Assembly: GCF_014640975.1 (NCBI RefSeq)
Contig: NZ_BMHO01000001.1
Coordinates: 2,242,166 to 2,306,165, forward strand
Direction of reading: 5' to 3'
Origin: Microbacterium faecale
Lineage (GTDB): Bacteria; Actinomycetota; Actinomycetes; Actinomycetales; Microbacteriaceae
DNA length: 64,000 nt
Under the pieces are notes generated by a model that saw only the letters and a list, made by a program, of their open reading frames with translations, did no database searches and was not told the origin of the DNA. The position numbers and the translations under genes were made by a program. Positions 54,001 to 62,973 of the stretch are shown piece after piece (within the stretch, counting starts at the first letter, position 1; each line of letters starts with the position of its first letter).

Positions 54001-54251
54001 TTACGTACGGCGCCCGCGTGCGTCGATGACAAGGCCGAGGAGAGCAGGCGCACGAACGTGCGTCAATCAACGAGAACGCCGTCAGCGGCGTTACGTACGG
54101 CGCCCGCGTGCGTCGATGACAAGGCCGAGGAGAGCAGGCGCACGAACGTGCGTCAATCGACGAGAACGCCGTCAGCGGCGTGCGCGGGGGCCGTACGCGG
54201 GGTGCGTCAATCGACGAGAACGCGGTCAGCGGCGTGCGCGGGGGTCGTACG
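54001..54251. repeat. Nested tandem repeats at the 3' end of mnmA
   Basis: A 90-bp unit is repeated in tandem at 54001-54090 and 54091-54180, differing at one base. A 50-bp unit is present at 54148-54197 and 54202-54251 with two differences. The last 50-bp copy contains the final codons and stop of mnmA, so the others are copies of that gene end. The repeats fill the 252-base gap to ligA. No gene is seen in the gap. Confidence 0.92.
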
Positions 54252-55322
54252 GTCGATGGTGCACTGGCCGAGGACGCGTGTCCCGCGATAGATCACTGCC
54301 GTCTGTCCCGTGGCGACACCACTCAGCGGATCCGTCGGCGTGATGACGAGGTTCCCGTCGCGCACGACGGCGATGGCGGGCACGGGGTCGGCGTGGGCGC
54401 GGATCTGGACGTCGCAGGCGAACGGCACGTCGGCGTCGCGCGGGGCGGCGCCGGCCCAGCTGAATCGCTCGCCGGAGATCTCGCCGATGAGCAGCGCGTC
54501 CTTGGGTCCGACGACGACCTCGTTGGAGACGGGTCGCACCTCGAGGACGAAGCGCGGCTTGCCGTCCGGGGCGGGATGGCCGATCTTGAGGCCCTTGCGC
54601 TGCCCGACCGTGAAGGCGTGGGCGCCCTCGTGCGTTCCGAGAACCTCGCCGGAGCGATCGACGATGTCGCCCTCCCGTGCGCCGACCTTCTCGGCCAGGT
54701 AGCCGCGGGTGTCGCCGTCGGGAATGAAGCAGATGTCGTAGCTGTCGGGCTTCTTCGCGACGGTGAAGCCGCGCTCGGCGGCTTCGGCCCGGACGAGTTC
54801 TTTGGACGGCGTCGTACCGAGCGGGAACATCGTGTGACGCAGCTGGTCGGCATCGAGCACGCCGAGCACGTACGACTGATCCTTGGCCTGTTCGCTGGAG
54901 CGATGCAGCTCGAGACCGTCCTCGCCATCGACCAGCGTCGCGTAGTGGCCGGTGCAGATGGCGTCGAAGCCCAGTTCGACGGCGCGCTCGAGCAGCGCAG
55001 CGAACTTGATCTTCTCGTTGCACCGCATGCACGGATTGGGAGTGCGGCCAGCGCGGTATTCGGCGAGGAAATCGTCGATGACGTCGTCACGGAACCGCTC
55101 CGAGAAGTCCCAGACGTAGAAAGGGATCCCGAGCTTGTCGGATACGCGTCGCGCGTCCATGGCATCTTCGACGGTGCAGCAGCCGCGGCTGCCCGTGCGC
55201 AGGGTGCCTCCGGCGCGCGACAGGGCAAGGTGCACGCCGACGACGTCGTGTCCGGCGTCGACCGCACGCGCGGCGGCCACCGCGGAGTCGACGCCTCCGC
55301 TCATCGCAGCAAGAACTCGCAT
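54207..55322 (-). CDS. mnmA: tRNA 2-thiouridylase
   Basis: The 371-residue enzyme has the PP-loop [14 protein letters not shown] at about 6-19, a catalytic Cys in [13 protein letters not shown] and the second in [16 protein letters not shown]. It thiolates U34 of tRNA-Lys, -Glu and -Gln using sulfur from a cysteine desulfurase, which is encoded just upstream with a 24-base gap. The C-terminal domain is a beta barrel. The final codons lie inside a tandem repeat, yet the frame is intact and the protein has a normal length. Confidence 0.95.
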   Translation of the reverse strand: MRVLAAMSGGVDSAVAAARAVDAGHDVVGVHLALSRAGGTLRTGSRGCCTVEDAMDARRVSDKLGIPFYVWDFSERFRDDVIDDFLAEYRAGRTPNPCMRCNEKIKFAALLERAVELGFDAICTGHYATLVDGEDGLELHRSSEQAKDQSYVLGVLDADQLRHTMFPLGTTPSKELVRAEAAERGFTVAKKPDSYDICFIPDGDTRGYLAEKVGAREGDIVDRSGEVLGTHEGAHAFTVGQRKGLKIGHPAPDGKPRFVLEVRPVSNEVVVGPKDALLIGEISGERFSWAGAAPRDADVPFACDVQIRAHADPVPAIAVVRDGNLVITPTDPLSGVATGQTAVIYRGTRVLGQCTIDRTTPAHAADRVLVD

Positions 55323-55346
55323 ATCTCCAGGGTACGCGCCGCCGCG

Positions 55347-56513
55347 TCAGCGTCGGCTGACGAGCCGCGGATACGCCTCGACGAGCGCGTCGATGAGTTC
55401 GTCGAGGTCGGCGGACGACGTATCGCGCCCCATGGAGATCCGCAGCACCTCACGGGCGGCCTGCGCGGAGTAGCCGAGCGCGATGACCACGTGCGAGGGC
55501 TCGGCTACTCCGGCCTGGCACGCGGATCCCGTGGAGACGGAGATGCCGCGCTGGTCGAGGAGGAACAGCAGCGATTCCCCTGCCGCTCCGGGCAGGTGCA
55601 GATGAATCGTGCCGGGCAGGTGATGCTGCGGATCCCCGAGGACGACGACGTCCGGGAGGCGCGCGTGGATGCGGGCGATCACGTCGGAGCGGAGCGCCTC
55701 CTGGCGATGCGCTTCCGCATGGCGTTCGGCGACGGCGAGCTCGGCGGCGCGCGCGAGCGCGACCGCCCCGGCGACGTCCTGCGTGCCGGCGCGGATCCCC
55801 CGCTGCTGGCCGCCGCCGTGCAGGAGCGGTGCGATTCCGGCGGTGCGGGCGACGACGAGCGCGCCGGTTCCGGTGGGCGCCCCGATCTTGTGGCCCGACA
55901 CGCTCATCGCGACGAGACCTGCGCCTGCCGGGGCGTCTGCCCGCCATGCGCCGAAGTCGACCTCGGTGTGTCCGAATGCGGCAACGGCGTCGAGGTGCAG
56001 GGGAACACCCTCGACCGCGGCGGCGCGCGCGAGTCCGGCCGCGTCGTTGATCGTGCCGGTCTCGTTTCCTGCCACGAGTGCGGTCGCGAGCGCGGTCCCT
56101 TCGCGCGCAACGGCCGCGCGAAACGCGTCGAGAGGGATCCGTCCGGTCGCGGTCAGCGCCACCGCCGTGGCGACCGCACCGTCATTCGCGGCCAACCACT
56201 CGACGGTGTCGAGGGTCGCATGATGCTCCCCGTCAGGCAGGACGATCTCGCTCTGGCCCGCCGCGCGTCGACGCCAGAGACCCTGCACGGCGAGACCGAC
56301 GGATTCGGTGCCGCCGGACGTGAGCACGACTTCGATGGGCTCGCATCCGAGCGCAGACGCGAGTCGCTCTCGCGCGTCCTCGAGCAGACGTCGGGCGTTC
56401 TGACCGGCCCCGTGTACCGAGGAGGCGTTGCCGACGCTCTCGTGCGCGCCCAGCCACGCGTCACGTACCTCGACCCGGAGCGGAGTCGTCGCTGCGTGGT
56501 CGAGGTACACCAT
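55347..56513 (-). CDS. Cysteine desulfurase (NifS/IscS family)
   Basis: The 388-residue PLP enzyme begins VYLDHAATTPLR. The PLP Lys is in SVSGHKIGAPTGTG, the persulfide Cys in STGSACQAGVAEPS, and LRISMGRDTSSADLDELIDAL closes the family pattern. It takes sulfur from cysteine, probably for MnmA, whose gene follows by 24 bases. The surrounding genes lack iscU, so the tRNA-thiolation role is preferred to iron-sulfur assembly. Confidence 0.93.
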   Translation of the reverse strand: MVYLDHAATTPLRVEVRDAWLGAHESVGNASSVHGAGQNARRLLEDARERLASALGCEPIEVVLTSGGTESVGLAVQGLWRRRAAGQSEIVLPDGEHHATLDTVEWLAANDGAVATAVALTATGRIPLDAFRAAVAREGTALATALVAGNETGTINDAAGLARAAAVEGVPLHLDAVAAFGHTEVDFGAWRADAPAGAGLVAMSVSGHKIGAPTGTGALVVARTAGIAPLLHGGGQQRGIRAGTQDVAGAVALARAAELAVAERHAEAHRQEALRSDVIARIHARLPDVVVLGDPQHHLPGTIHLHLPGAAGESLLFLLDQRGISVSTGSACQAGVAEPSHVVIALGYSAQAAREVLRISMGRDTSSADLDELIDALVEAYPRLVSRR

Positions 56514-56521
56514 CTGGTCGC

Positions 56522-57469
56522 TCAGAACAGGAGGTTCGTCAGGCGGGTGCGCGCCGACGTGACGCGCGGGTCGGCCTGGCCCACGAGCTCGAAGATCTCG
56601 AGCAGGCGATCCTTCACGCGCGTGCGATCGTCGCCCATGGTTGCGGCGAACACGTCCAGGAGGCGGTCGAAGGCATCCTCGACGTGGCCGCCGGCGACGT
56701 CCATGTCGGCGACCGCGAGCTGAGCGTCGAGGTCTTCTGGCCTGTCTGCGGCAGCCTGGCGGGCGGTCTGCAGGTCGAGGCCCTCGATGCGGTGCAGCAG
56801 GCGGACCTGCGCCAGGCCGGCCGATGCGTCGGCGTCGCGGGGGTTCTCCTTCAGCGCCCGCTCGTACGCGTCGATCGCCGCGGCGTTGTCGCCACGCTGG
56901 ATCGCGTCGTATGCCTCCTGGTGCAGCGGCGGCAGCGGCGGCTCCTCGGGTGCGGCCTCGGCGTCCCCCGGGGTCTCATCGACGGGAATCGTGCCGGTGA
57001 CGCCCTGCTGGGCGGCGACCTCGAGCAGCTGGCCGAAGATCTCGCGGACCTGCTGCTCCGGGACGGCGCCGTTGAACAGGGGCACAGGGCGTCCGCCCAC
57101 GAGCGCGACCACCATGGGGATCGACTGGGCCTGGAACGCCTGCTGGATCTGCGGGTTCTGATCGACGTCGACCTTGGCCAGCACGACACGGCCGCGCAGC
57201 TCTCGCGTGACCTTCTCGATGATGGGGCTGAGCTGCTTGCACGGCTCACACCAATCCGCCCACAGGTCGACGACGACGGGCACCTGCTGCGAGAGCTCCA
57301 GCACCTGCGAGAACATCTGGTCGGTGACGTCCATCACCACGTCGAGGGTGCCGGGCGCCTGCTGCCCGGCGGGCGCGGGGGCGCCCTCGGGTGGAGCGGG
57401 TCGGCGGTTTCGCAGCGATGACAGGTCGACGGCGCCGCGCAGGGCGGAACCGAGAGAGGCGTCAGACAT
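56522..57469 (-). CDS. Thioredoxin-domain protein with TPR tail (CnoX/YbbN-like)
   Basis: The 315-residue cytosolic protein has a thioredoxin domain (about 45-150) with the active site WCEPCK, a Pro-rich linker, then TPR-type helices (AYDAIQRGDNAAAIDAYERAL and following). E. coli CnoX is a redox chaperone with a similar layout. The WCxxC cysteines are intact, so it may act as a true disulfide reductase, unlike SxxC members. A small N-terminal extension of about 40 residues is Pro/Ala-rich. It ends eight bases before the desulfurase gene, probably in the same operon. Confidence 0.88.
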   Translation of the reverse strand: MSDASLGSALRGAVDLSSLRNRRPAPPEGAPAPAGQQAPGTLDVVMDVTDQMFSQVLELSQQVPVVVDLWADWCEPCKQLSPIIEKVTRELRGRVVLAKVDVDQNPQIQQAFQAQSIPMVVALVGGRPVPLFNGAVPEQQVREIFGQLLEVAAQQGVTGTIPVDETPGDAEAAPEEPPLPPLHQEAYDAIQRGDNAAAIDAYERALKENPRDADASAGLAQVRLLHRIEGLDLQTARQAAADRPEDLDAQLAVADMDVAGGHVEDAFDRLLDVFAATMGDDRTRVKDRLLEIFELVGQADPRVTSARTRLTNLLF

Positions 57470-57503
57470 CGATCACCTTTCGAGAGGGGGTCGGGGGCTT
57501 ACT

Positions 57504-59300
57504 CTATTCTCCCTCGTCTTCCTCTTCGGGGAGGAGTTCACTGCCCGAAAGGGTGTCCGAGTAGCCGAGAACGCGGATCGGTTCGTCCGACGCCTTCGCC
57601 GGAACCGAGAAGAAGAGCACATTGTCGTAGGCGGTGCGCACGCCGGTCGAGGTCTCCTCCTCCCCGACGAAGTGCTGGATCTCGGGGTTGAGGTCCTTGA
57701 TGATGCCGTCCTCTTCGGTCGGCCACACCGTCTCCATATCGGTCAGCGTGACCGCCACGATCGCTCCGCTGTTGAAGGTCGCGAGCGCGAGCGGATCGCT
57801 TCCACCAGCACGCTGACCGAAGCGGATCTTCGCGGTGCCTTCCGCGGTCTCGTTGAAGTTCTCGCGCGTCGAGTCGCGCTTGTCGTTCAGTGCCTGGCGG
57901 AACGGATCCGTCTCGAGGTCGAAGACATCGGCGTAGTCGCTGTCCTCGCCGTTCTCGAGCGTGTCGGCGTAGGCGTCCGCGAGCTCATCGGGCGCGACCT
58001 GCAGGAACGACGAGTCCGGCGGCACGAGCGCCGCACCGAGCCACGAGGGGGCGAGTTCCGGGAGCGCGGTGCTCGCCGGGATCGCTGCCATGTACGAGAC
58101 CTTGTAGTTCTCCCACGGGCTGCGCTGTGTCGTCATGAGGATCGTCGGCGCCGTCTCGGATTCGGCGTCGCCCACGACCATGAGGGCCGAGCGTGGCCAG
58201 CCGTCGTTCGCCTGCGGCAGCAGGACGCTGACGGGGCCGTCCGGCACGACGGGAGGCAGCTTCCAGTCGTCGACGTCCTTCGCGATGTCGTAGGCCGTCT
58301 CCCGGGCCGACAGCGCAGCGCCCGTGAGTCGCTTCGACGCCATCTCCGCGTCGGCGTTGTCGTTGGCGTCTTTCATCACCTGCGACACGTCGGCGACGAT
58401 GCGTTCGGCCTGCGCTTCGGTCACGGCGGGCGTCTCGGCGTCGACAGACTCCTCCGGCTCTGCCGTCGGCGTCGGCGTCGGTTCCTCGTCGAACTCGGGC
58501 CACGCCGCTGGCGAGCACGACGCGAGCATGGCGCCCGCGACGATCACCGACGGAAGTGCGACGAACGCGCGCCTGCGGGACGCGCGGCCGCTGGGAGCCT
58601 TCTCGATCGGCTCGGTCTTCGGCAACTTCGACCCCTTGCGACGCGGACCGCGGCGACGGCGCATGTGCACGAACCCGGCGATCCAGAAGAACAGGCCGAT
58701 CAGCAGAACGACGCAACCGAGGACGATGAGGGGCCCGGCCCACGGCGCGGTCTCTTCGGACGTCGTCCACGTGACGCTGATGTCCGACGGCGCCGGCGCG
58801 TTGCCGTTCGTCGAGATGAGAATGCTCATGCCTTGCGGCAGCGTGAAATCGCGCACGAGTTCGCCCTCCGCGGTGATCTCCTCGATCCACACATCGGCTG
58901 CGCGCGGGTTCCACCACACGCGCTCACCGGTGTCCTCGAACTCATTCGTCGGCTCGATGACGTCGGCCGTGACCACGGGCTCACCGGTCTCCTCGGAGGA
59001 CACGCCCCCGAACGTCACGTGGTTGTATGCCGCGTCGGACAGCCACGAGGTCATGTCGCTCGTGCGGCCGTACGCGACGAAGATCTCTTCGTCACCGGCC
59101 CCGGAGATCTCGATGCCCTGCTGCCCGGGATACACCTTGAGGACGTCGGCGTCGACGACCGTGTAGGGAAGTTCCGTGTCCGGCACTTCGATCTCGCTCG
59201 TCGTGGTCTCAGCCGCTCGCAGCGAATTCAGCTGCATCACGCCGGCTCCGACGAGCGCCGCCGCCGCGAGGAAGGCGACGACCGCCCAGACAAATCGCAC
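57504..59300 (-). CDS. Membrane protein fused to a lipoprotein-like C-terminal half (DUF8094-like)
   Basis: The 598-residue protein starts with a membrane helix (about 4-24) and an extracellular beta-rich domain (to about 185). A second helix (188-211) and a very basic loop (214-244, RRRRGPRRKGSK) follow. A third hydrophobic stretch (245-261) ends in LASC, a lipobox-like sequence with Cys262. After an acidic Pro/Thr linker follows a second beta-rich domain. This looks like two genes joined in frame: a membrane protein and a lipoprotein with its own signal peptide. The start is GTG 59300 after GAGGAGAAG. Function is unknown; the extracellular acidic domains suggest cell-envelope work. A 202-base divergent promoter region separates it from the AI-2E-type gene. 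Confidence 0.7.
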   Translation of the reverse strand: MRFVWAVVAFLAAAALVGAGVMQLNSLRAAETTTSEIEVPDTELPYTVVDADVLKVYPGQQGIEISGAGDEEIFVAYGRTSDMTSWLSDAAYNHVTFGGVSSEETGEPVVTADVIEPTNEFEDTGERVWWNPRAADVWIEEITAEGELVRDFTLPQGMSILISTNGNAPAPSDISVTWTTSEETAPWAGPLIVLGCVVLLIGLFFWIAGFVHMRRRRGPRRKGSKLPKTEPIEKAPSGRASRRRAFVALPSVIVAGAMLASCSPAAWPEFDEEPTPTPTAEPEESVDAETPAVTEAQAERIVADVSQVMKDANDNADAEMASKRLTGAALSARETAYDIAKDVDDWKLPPVVPDGPVSVLLPQANDGWPRSALMVVGDAESETAPTILMTTQRSPWENYKVSYMAAIPASTALPELAPSWLGAALVPPDSSFLQVAPDELADAYADTLENGEDSDYADVFDLETDPFRQALNDKRDSTRENFNETAEGTAKIRFGQRAGGSDPLALATFNSGAIVAVTLTDMETVWPTEEDGIIKDLNPEIQHFVGEEETSTGVRTAYDNVLFFSVPAKASDEPIRVLGYSDTLSGSELLPEEEDEGE

Positions 59301-59502
59301 GAATCACTTCTCCTCGTTCGCCCCGCCTGCGACGGATGCCACAGGCGTCACCAATGTTTCAGAGTAACGACGGCGCCTGGGAGTCTAAACAAACTCACAC
59401 ACGCGTACGCTCGGAACTTACCCCGGCGGGCGCGCTGCGCGCGTCCCGCATGCCCGGCCCGGTACGCTCGCCACTGACGACCCGCCACGCAGCAGGAGCG
59501 CT

Positions 59503-60552
59503 ATGAAGATCCACAACCCGTTTCGACTGGGTTTCATCGCGACGCTCGGCGTCGGGCTCGCCTATGTGCTCCTCCAGAGCATGCAGAGCCTGTCGACCGT
59601 GTTGTTGTACGTCGGAACGGCGCTGTTCATCTCACTCGGCATCGACCCCGTCGTCACCTGGCTCGAGCGACGGAAGCTGCCGCGCTGGGCGGCGGTGCTC
59701 CTCGCGATCGTCGGCGTGCTCGCGCTGTTCACGGGGATCCTGCTCATCGTCATTCCGGTGCTCATCGATCAGGTCTCCCAGCTCGTCCGGCGCATCACGT
59801 TGCAGCTCAATCGATCCGGCTGGCAGATGGACATGGAGGAATGGGCTGCCGCGACGTTCCCGAACCTCGACGTGCCGGTGCTCATCGACGCCGTGAACGA
59901 TTGGCTGACGGACAACATCTTCTCCATCAGCGAGAGCCTTGTGAACGTCACGGTCGGCGTCGCGAACGGCCTCTTCGGCGCGTTCATCATCCTCATCCTG
60001 ACCATTTATCTCACGGCGTCGACGCCGATGCTCAAGAGCGCGATCTACCAGCTGGTCCCCGCCTCGCGGCGCAACAACTTCGCCCACATCGCCGAGCAGA
60101 TCACGAATTCCGTCGGCTATTACGTCATGGGGCAGATCACGCTCGCGGTCATCAACGGCACCCTGAGCGCCGTATTCCTGTCGATCATCGACGCGCCGTT
60201 CGCGATGGTGCTCGCTGTGATCGCCTTCCTCGGCTCGATGATCCCGCTCGTCGGCACGATCACAGGGTCGACGATCATCGTGCTCGTCTGCCTCATCCCG
60301 GGGGTCGGCGACACGACGACGGCCCTGATCGCGGCCATCTACTACCTCGTGTACATGCAGATCGAGGCCTACGTGCTCTCGCCGCGCGTCATGAGCCGCG
60401 CCGTTTCCGTCCCCGGTGGCGTCGTCGTCGTCGCCGCACTGTCTGGCGGCGCGCTGCTCGGCCTTCTCGGCGCGCTCATCGCGATCCCTGTCGCCGCGAG
60501 CGTGCTGATCATCTACCGCCAGGTGCTGATCCCCCGAATGAACGAGCGCTGA
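59503..60552 (+). CDS. AI-2E-family membrane transporter (PerM-like)
   Basis: The 349-residue protein has eight helices, an extracytoplasmic helical domain in the middle (about 90-145, QLVRRITLQLNRSGWQMD), and the family pattern LGSMIPLVGTITGSTI, then QIEAYVLSPRVMSRAVSVPG. Family members include TqsA, antiporters and permeases of unknown cargo, so autoinducer transport is not implied. GGAG precedes the ATG. Its stop is directly next to the convergent hydrolase stop. Confidence 0.9.
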   Translation: MKIHNPFRLGFIATLGVGLAYVLLQSMQSLSTVLLYVGTALFISLGIDPVVTWLERRKLPRWAAVLLAIVGVLALFTGILLIVIPVLIDQVSQLVRRITLQLNRSGWQMDMEEWAAATFPNLDVPVLIDAVNDWLTDNIFSISESLVNVTVGVANGLFGAFIILILTIYLTASTPMLKSAIYQLVPASRRNNFAHIAEQITNSVGYYVMGQITLAVINGTLSAVFLSIIDAPFAMVLAVIAFLGSMIPLVGTITGSTIIVLVCLIPGVGDTTTALIAAIYYLVYMQIEAYVLSPRVMSRAVSVPGGVVVVAALSGGALLGLLGALIAIPVAASVLIIYRQVLIPRMNER

Positions 60553-61266
60553 TCAGTCGTCAGGCCACTCCGTGGGCAGCGGGACGCGGTCCGGCGCGAC
60601 GATCTCGACGATCTCGTTCAGCACCCGCGTGGTCTGCTTCTCGCCGACCCAGAGGTGCTTGCCCTCCTCGACCGCGATGAGTCGCGCATCGGGCACGACG
60701 CCGAATCTTTCCTCGGCCTCGGCCGGCTGGAGATAGTCGTCGTGCTCGGGAATGAGCGCGATGAGCTCACGCGCATCGCCTGCCCACGCGGCCAGTTCCT
60801 CTTCGCTCGTGCGGTGCAGCGGGGGCGAGAGGAGGATCGCCCCGCGGACCGGGTGCTCGCGGCCGTACTTGAGCGCCAGCTCGGTGCCGAAGGACCAGCC
60901 GACGAACCACGGATCCGGCAGCTGACGCTCGGCGACGAACGCCATAGCCGCGGCCACGTCGGCACGCTCGTCGACACCCTCGCCGAACGCACCGTCGCTC
61001 GTGCCGCGCGGCGATGTCGTGCCGCGAGTGTTGAAGCGGAGCACCGCGAGCGAGGCCAGCGCAGGGAGTCGTGCTGCGGCCTTCCGGATGATGTGGGAAT
61101 CCATGAAGCCGCCGTGCGTGGGCAGCGGGTGGAGCGTCACGAGCGTCGCGGTCGGCTCACGATCCGCGGGAAGGGCGAGCTCGCCGACGAGCGTGAGCCC
61201 ATCCGAGGTCGTCAGTTCGATGTCCTCGCGTCGGGCGGGAAGGACGGTGGCGCCGCGGATCTCCAT
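60553..61266 (-). CDS. Alpha/beta-hydrolase
   Basis: The 237-residue protein has the nucleophile elbow GWSFGTEL (Ser of GxSxG), a TLHPLPTHGGFMDS oxyanion segment, DDYLQPAEAEERF with the Asp and GKHLWVGE with the His. It resembles small dienelactone hydrolase-like and YfhR-type hydrolases. Substrate unknown. The stop abuts the AI-2E-family gene. It is followed upstream by a small zinc-ribbon protein gene on the same strand after 11 bases. Confidence 0.85.
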   Translation of the reverse strand: MEIRGATVLPARREDIELTTSDGLTLVGELALPADREPTATLVTLHPLPTHGGFMDSHIIRKAAARLPALASLAVLRFNTRGTTSPRGTSDGAFGEGVDERADVAAAMAFVAERQLPDPWFVGWSFGTELALKYGREHPVRGAILLSPPLHRTSEEELAAWAGDARELIALIPEHDDYLQPAEAEERFGVVPDARLIAVEEGKHLWVGEKQTTRVLNEIVEIVAPDRVPLPTEWPDD

Positions 61267-61277
61267 GGTCGCTCCTT

Positions 61278-61565
61278 TCAGATGCTCCAGCAGTGCGAAT
61301 GCCAGTGGCGGCGAGCCTCGAGGTCGGCGCGGTCGCCGAGAACTCCGTCAGCGCGCCACGTCACGAGGTGTGCGAGGCCCGCCGCGATCGTACCCCCGCA
61401 ACCGGGGCACGTGTAGGGCTTGTCGCTGCGGCCGGTGCCGACCGGCTGCACGTTCCATTCGGCGCCATGGCGCACTTCCGTGCGACGCCAGCCGGAGATC
61501 AGACGATCGAGGCGGTCATCAGCGACCGGAGGCTGCCGACGTGGGCGCTTACGCGAGCGTCCCAT
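61278..61565 (-). CDS. Conserved small actinobacterial protein with zinc-binding pattern
   Basis: The 95-residue basic protein has CPGCGGTI (CxxC) and a HWHSHC ending that could complete one zinc site. The N-terminus is Arg/Lys-rich (GRSRKRPRRQ). Related proteins occur in many actinobacteria as uncharacterised or, without support, as ATP/GTP-binding. A nucleic-acid-binding zinc ribbon is possible. It lies 13 bases from the SLT-protein gene and is probably in one operon with the hydrolase. Confidence 0.75.
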   Translation of the reverse strand: MGRSRKRPRRQPPVADDRLDRLISGWRRTEVRHGAEWNVQPVGTGRSDKPYTCPGCGGTIAAGLAHLVTWRADGVLGDRADLEARRHWHSHCWSI

Positions 61566-61578
61566 AGCCGAGCGCCGG

Positions 61579-62337
61579 TCACCACCAGTGGTTGGCGGTC
61601 CAGAACGCGTGGGCTCCTGCCCAGCTGCCGTACCGGCCGATCGCGTAGGAGTTCGCCCATGCGAGGTTCGCCACCGGATCGCGACTGTTCACGCCGGCCT
61701 TGTTGCACGGGTACATCTGCACGAGACCACACGCTCCAGAGGAGGGGTTCGTGGCGTTCGGGTTCCACCCGCTCTCACGAGTGACGATGTAGTCGACGTA
61801 ACCCCAGTCGCTCTCGGCGATTCCGGCCGCGGACATCCACTCCGCCGGCGAACCGCCGCCCGTGTACGGCGCAGGCGGCTGGTAGGGCGCGGGAGCGCTG
61901 CCCTCGCTCGAGTCGCCGCCATCTTCGTCGGGAACGGCCGCGGGCTCCGGCTCGGGCTCGGGCGTGCGCAACTCGGCCTCGTAGGTCACGGCGCTGAGCG
62001 CGGCGATCGTGCCGCCTTCAGCCGATGCGGCGAACAGCTGCGCCTCGTCGGCCGCGACAGCGTACGTCGACGCACGCGGATCCTGGCTCGCCTCGGCAAC
62101 CTGCGACGTGACGACGGGCGCGATCGATGCCGCGAGGATCCCGAGCGCCGCCACGCCGCCGGCGACGGCGCCGAACGCGCGGCGTGCACCCCAGCTGCGT
62201 GTGGCGGCGCGCGCTCCGCGCCTCTCGACCGCGGCGGCGGTGCGCTGGGTGCGGCGTGCCTCGACGACGGCGGAGCGCTCGATCGCGCGGGCATCGCGTC
62301 GGGTCATCGGGTGGGTATCGGGGTGCTCAGGAGTCAC
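61579..62337 (-). CDS. Secreted lytic transglycosylase-like (SLT-domain) protein
   Basis: The 252-residue protein has a basic cytosolic start (about 1-55), a membrane or signal helix (58-80), and a Glu/Pro- and Pro/Tyr-rich linker. The C-terminal SLT-like domain shows YIVTRESGWNPNATNPSSGACGLVQM, with the catalytic Glu in RESGW, and ends AHAFWTANHWW. It probably cuts or binds peptidoglycan outside the cell. The start is 62337 or 62307 (MTRRDAR). The long basic leader suggests a membrane-anchored type II protein rather than a cleaved signal peptide. Confidence 0.85.
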   Translation of the reverse strand: MTPEHPDTHPMTRRDARAIERSAVVEARRTQRTAAAVERRGARAATRSWGARRAFGAVAGGVAALGILAASIAPVVTSQVAEASQDPRASTYAVAADEAQLFAASAEGGTIAALSAVTYEAELRTPEPEPEPAAVPDEDGGDSSEGSAPAPYQPPAPYTGGGSPAEWMSAAGIAESDWGYVDYIVTRESGWNPNATNPSSGACGLVQMYPCNKAGVNSRDPVANLAWANSYAIGRYGSWAGAHAFWTANHWW

Positions 62338-62403
62338 AGTGTTCGCGAGTATACCCGACTGTTACCTGAACGTGACATCACCGTGACCGATGCGCGGGTC
62401 TGT

Positions 62404-62961
62404 TCACCGCACCGCCAAGATCACGTGCACCGTCGCGTCGAGAAGGGCATCGACCTGCTCTTCGCGATATCCACCGCGCGCGGTGTGGAAGGCGGCAGTG
62501 CGCAACTGCTCGGTCGTGAGAGCGTCCCCCCGGGCCAGATAGCGAGCAATGCGCTCCGCGACCATGTCGACCTCGACCGTCGCGTAGCCGACGCGGAGAC
62601 GGCTCACACGGTCGAACCGCTGTCCCTCCGGGCGCGTCACCCGGGCGAGGATCTCCCGCGCCTGCTCCCTCGCGCCCGCGACCCACTCGTCTGCCCCGCC
62701 CGCGCCGATGGCGGCCTCGCGCTCGCGCTGGGCAAAGGCGTCCTCCAGCCGAGCGAGGGCGGCGTCGACCTCGCGGACGGAGAATCCGCCGCGCACCAGG
62801 GGGAACGACGCCGTGCGGATGTCGCTGCTCGACACGCCGCCAGCCGCAGACTGGAACGACTCCCTGGCACCCGCCAGAAACGTGCGCACGGCCTCGGGAT
62901 CGTAGCCGCGGCGCGCACGCGCCTCGCGGGTGAACGGCGTGTCGACGCTCTGCTCGGTCAT
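62404..62961 (-). CDS. DivIVA-domain protein with two motif copies
   Basis: The 185-residue protein has the DivIVA-like F-P-x-x-R-G-G-(F/Y) motif twice: SFPLVRGGFSVREVDAALARLE near residue 52 and AFHTARGGYREEQVDALLDAT near residue 157. A GYDPEAVRTFL segment stands at the N-terminus and a helix between the copies. DivIVA-domain proteins bind curved membrane at poles and septa, where they direct growth in actinobacteria. This is a small paralogue, not Wag31, since it lacks the long coiled coil. It is next to cdsA in the same direction, with 12 bases between. Confidence 0.82.
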   Translation of the reverse strand: MTEQSVDTPFTREARARRGYDPEAVRTFLAGARESFQSAAGGVSSSDIRTASFPLVRGGFSVREVDAALARLEDAFAQREREAAIGAGGADEWVAGAREQAREILARVTRPEGQRFDRVSRLRVGYATVEVDMVAERIARYLARGDALTTEQLRTAAFHTARGGYREEQVDALLDATVHVILAVR

Positions 62962-62973
62962 CGTTCTCCTCGT

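Noticed and set aside
54001..54251. CRISPR array
   Set aside because: Units are near-identical in full with no variable spacers, and no cas genes are present anywhere in the window.
54180..59477. Plus-strand open frames of 847 and 767 codons
   Set aside because: Shadows of mnmA, the desulfurase, the thioredoxin-TPR protein and the DUF8094-like gene.
59503..60552. Quorum-sensing autoinducer-2 exporter
   Set aside because: The family name is historical; most members have other or unknown cargo and no luxS is present here.
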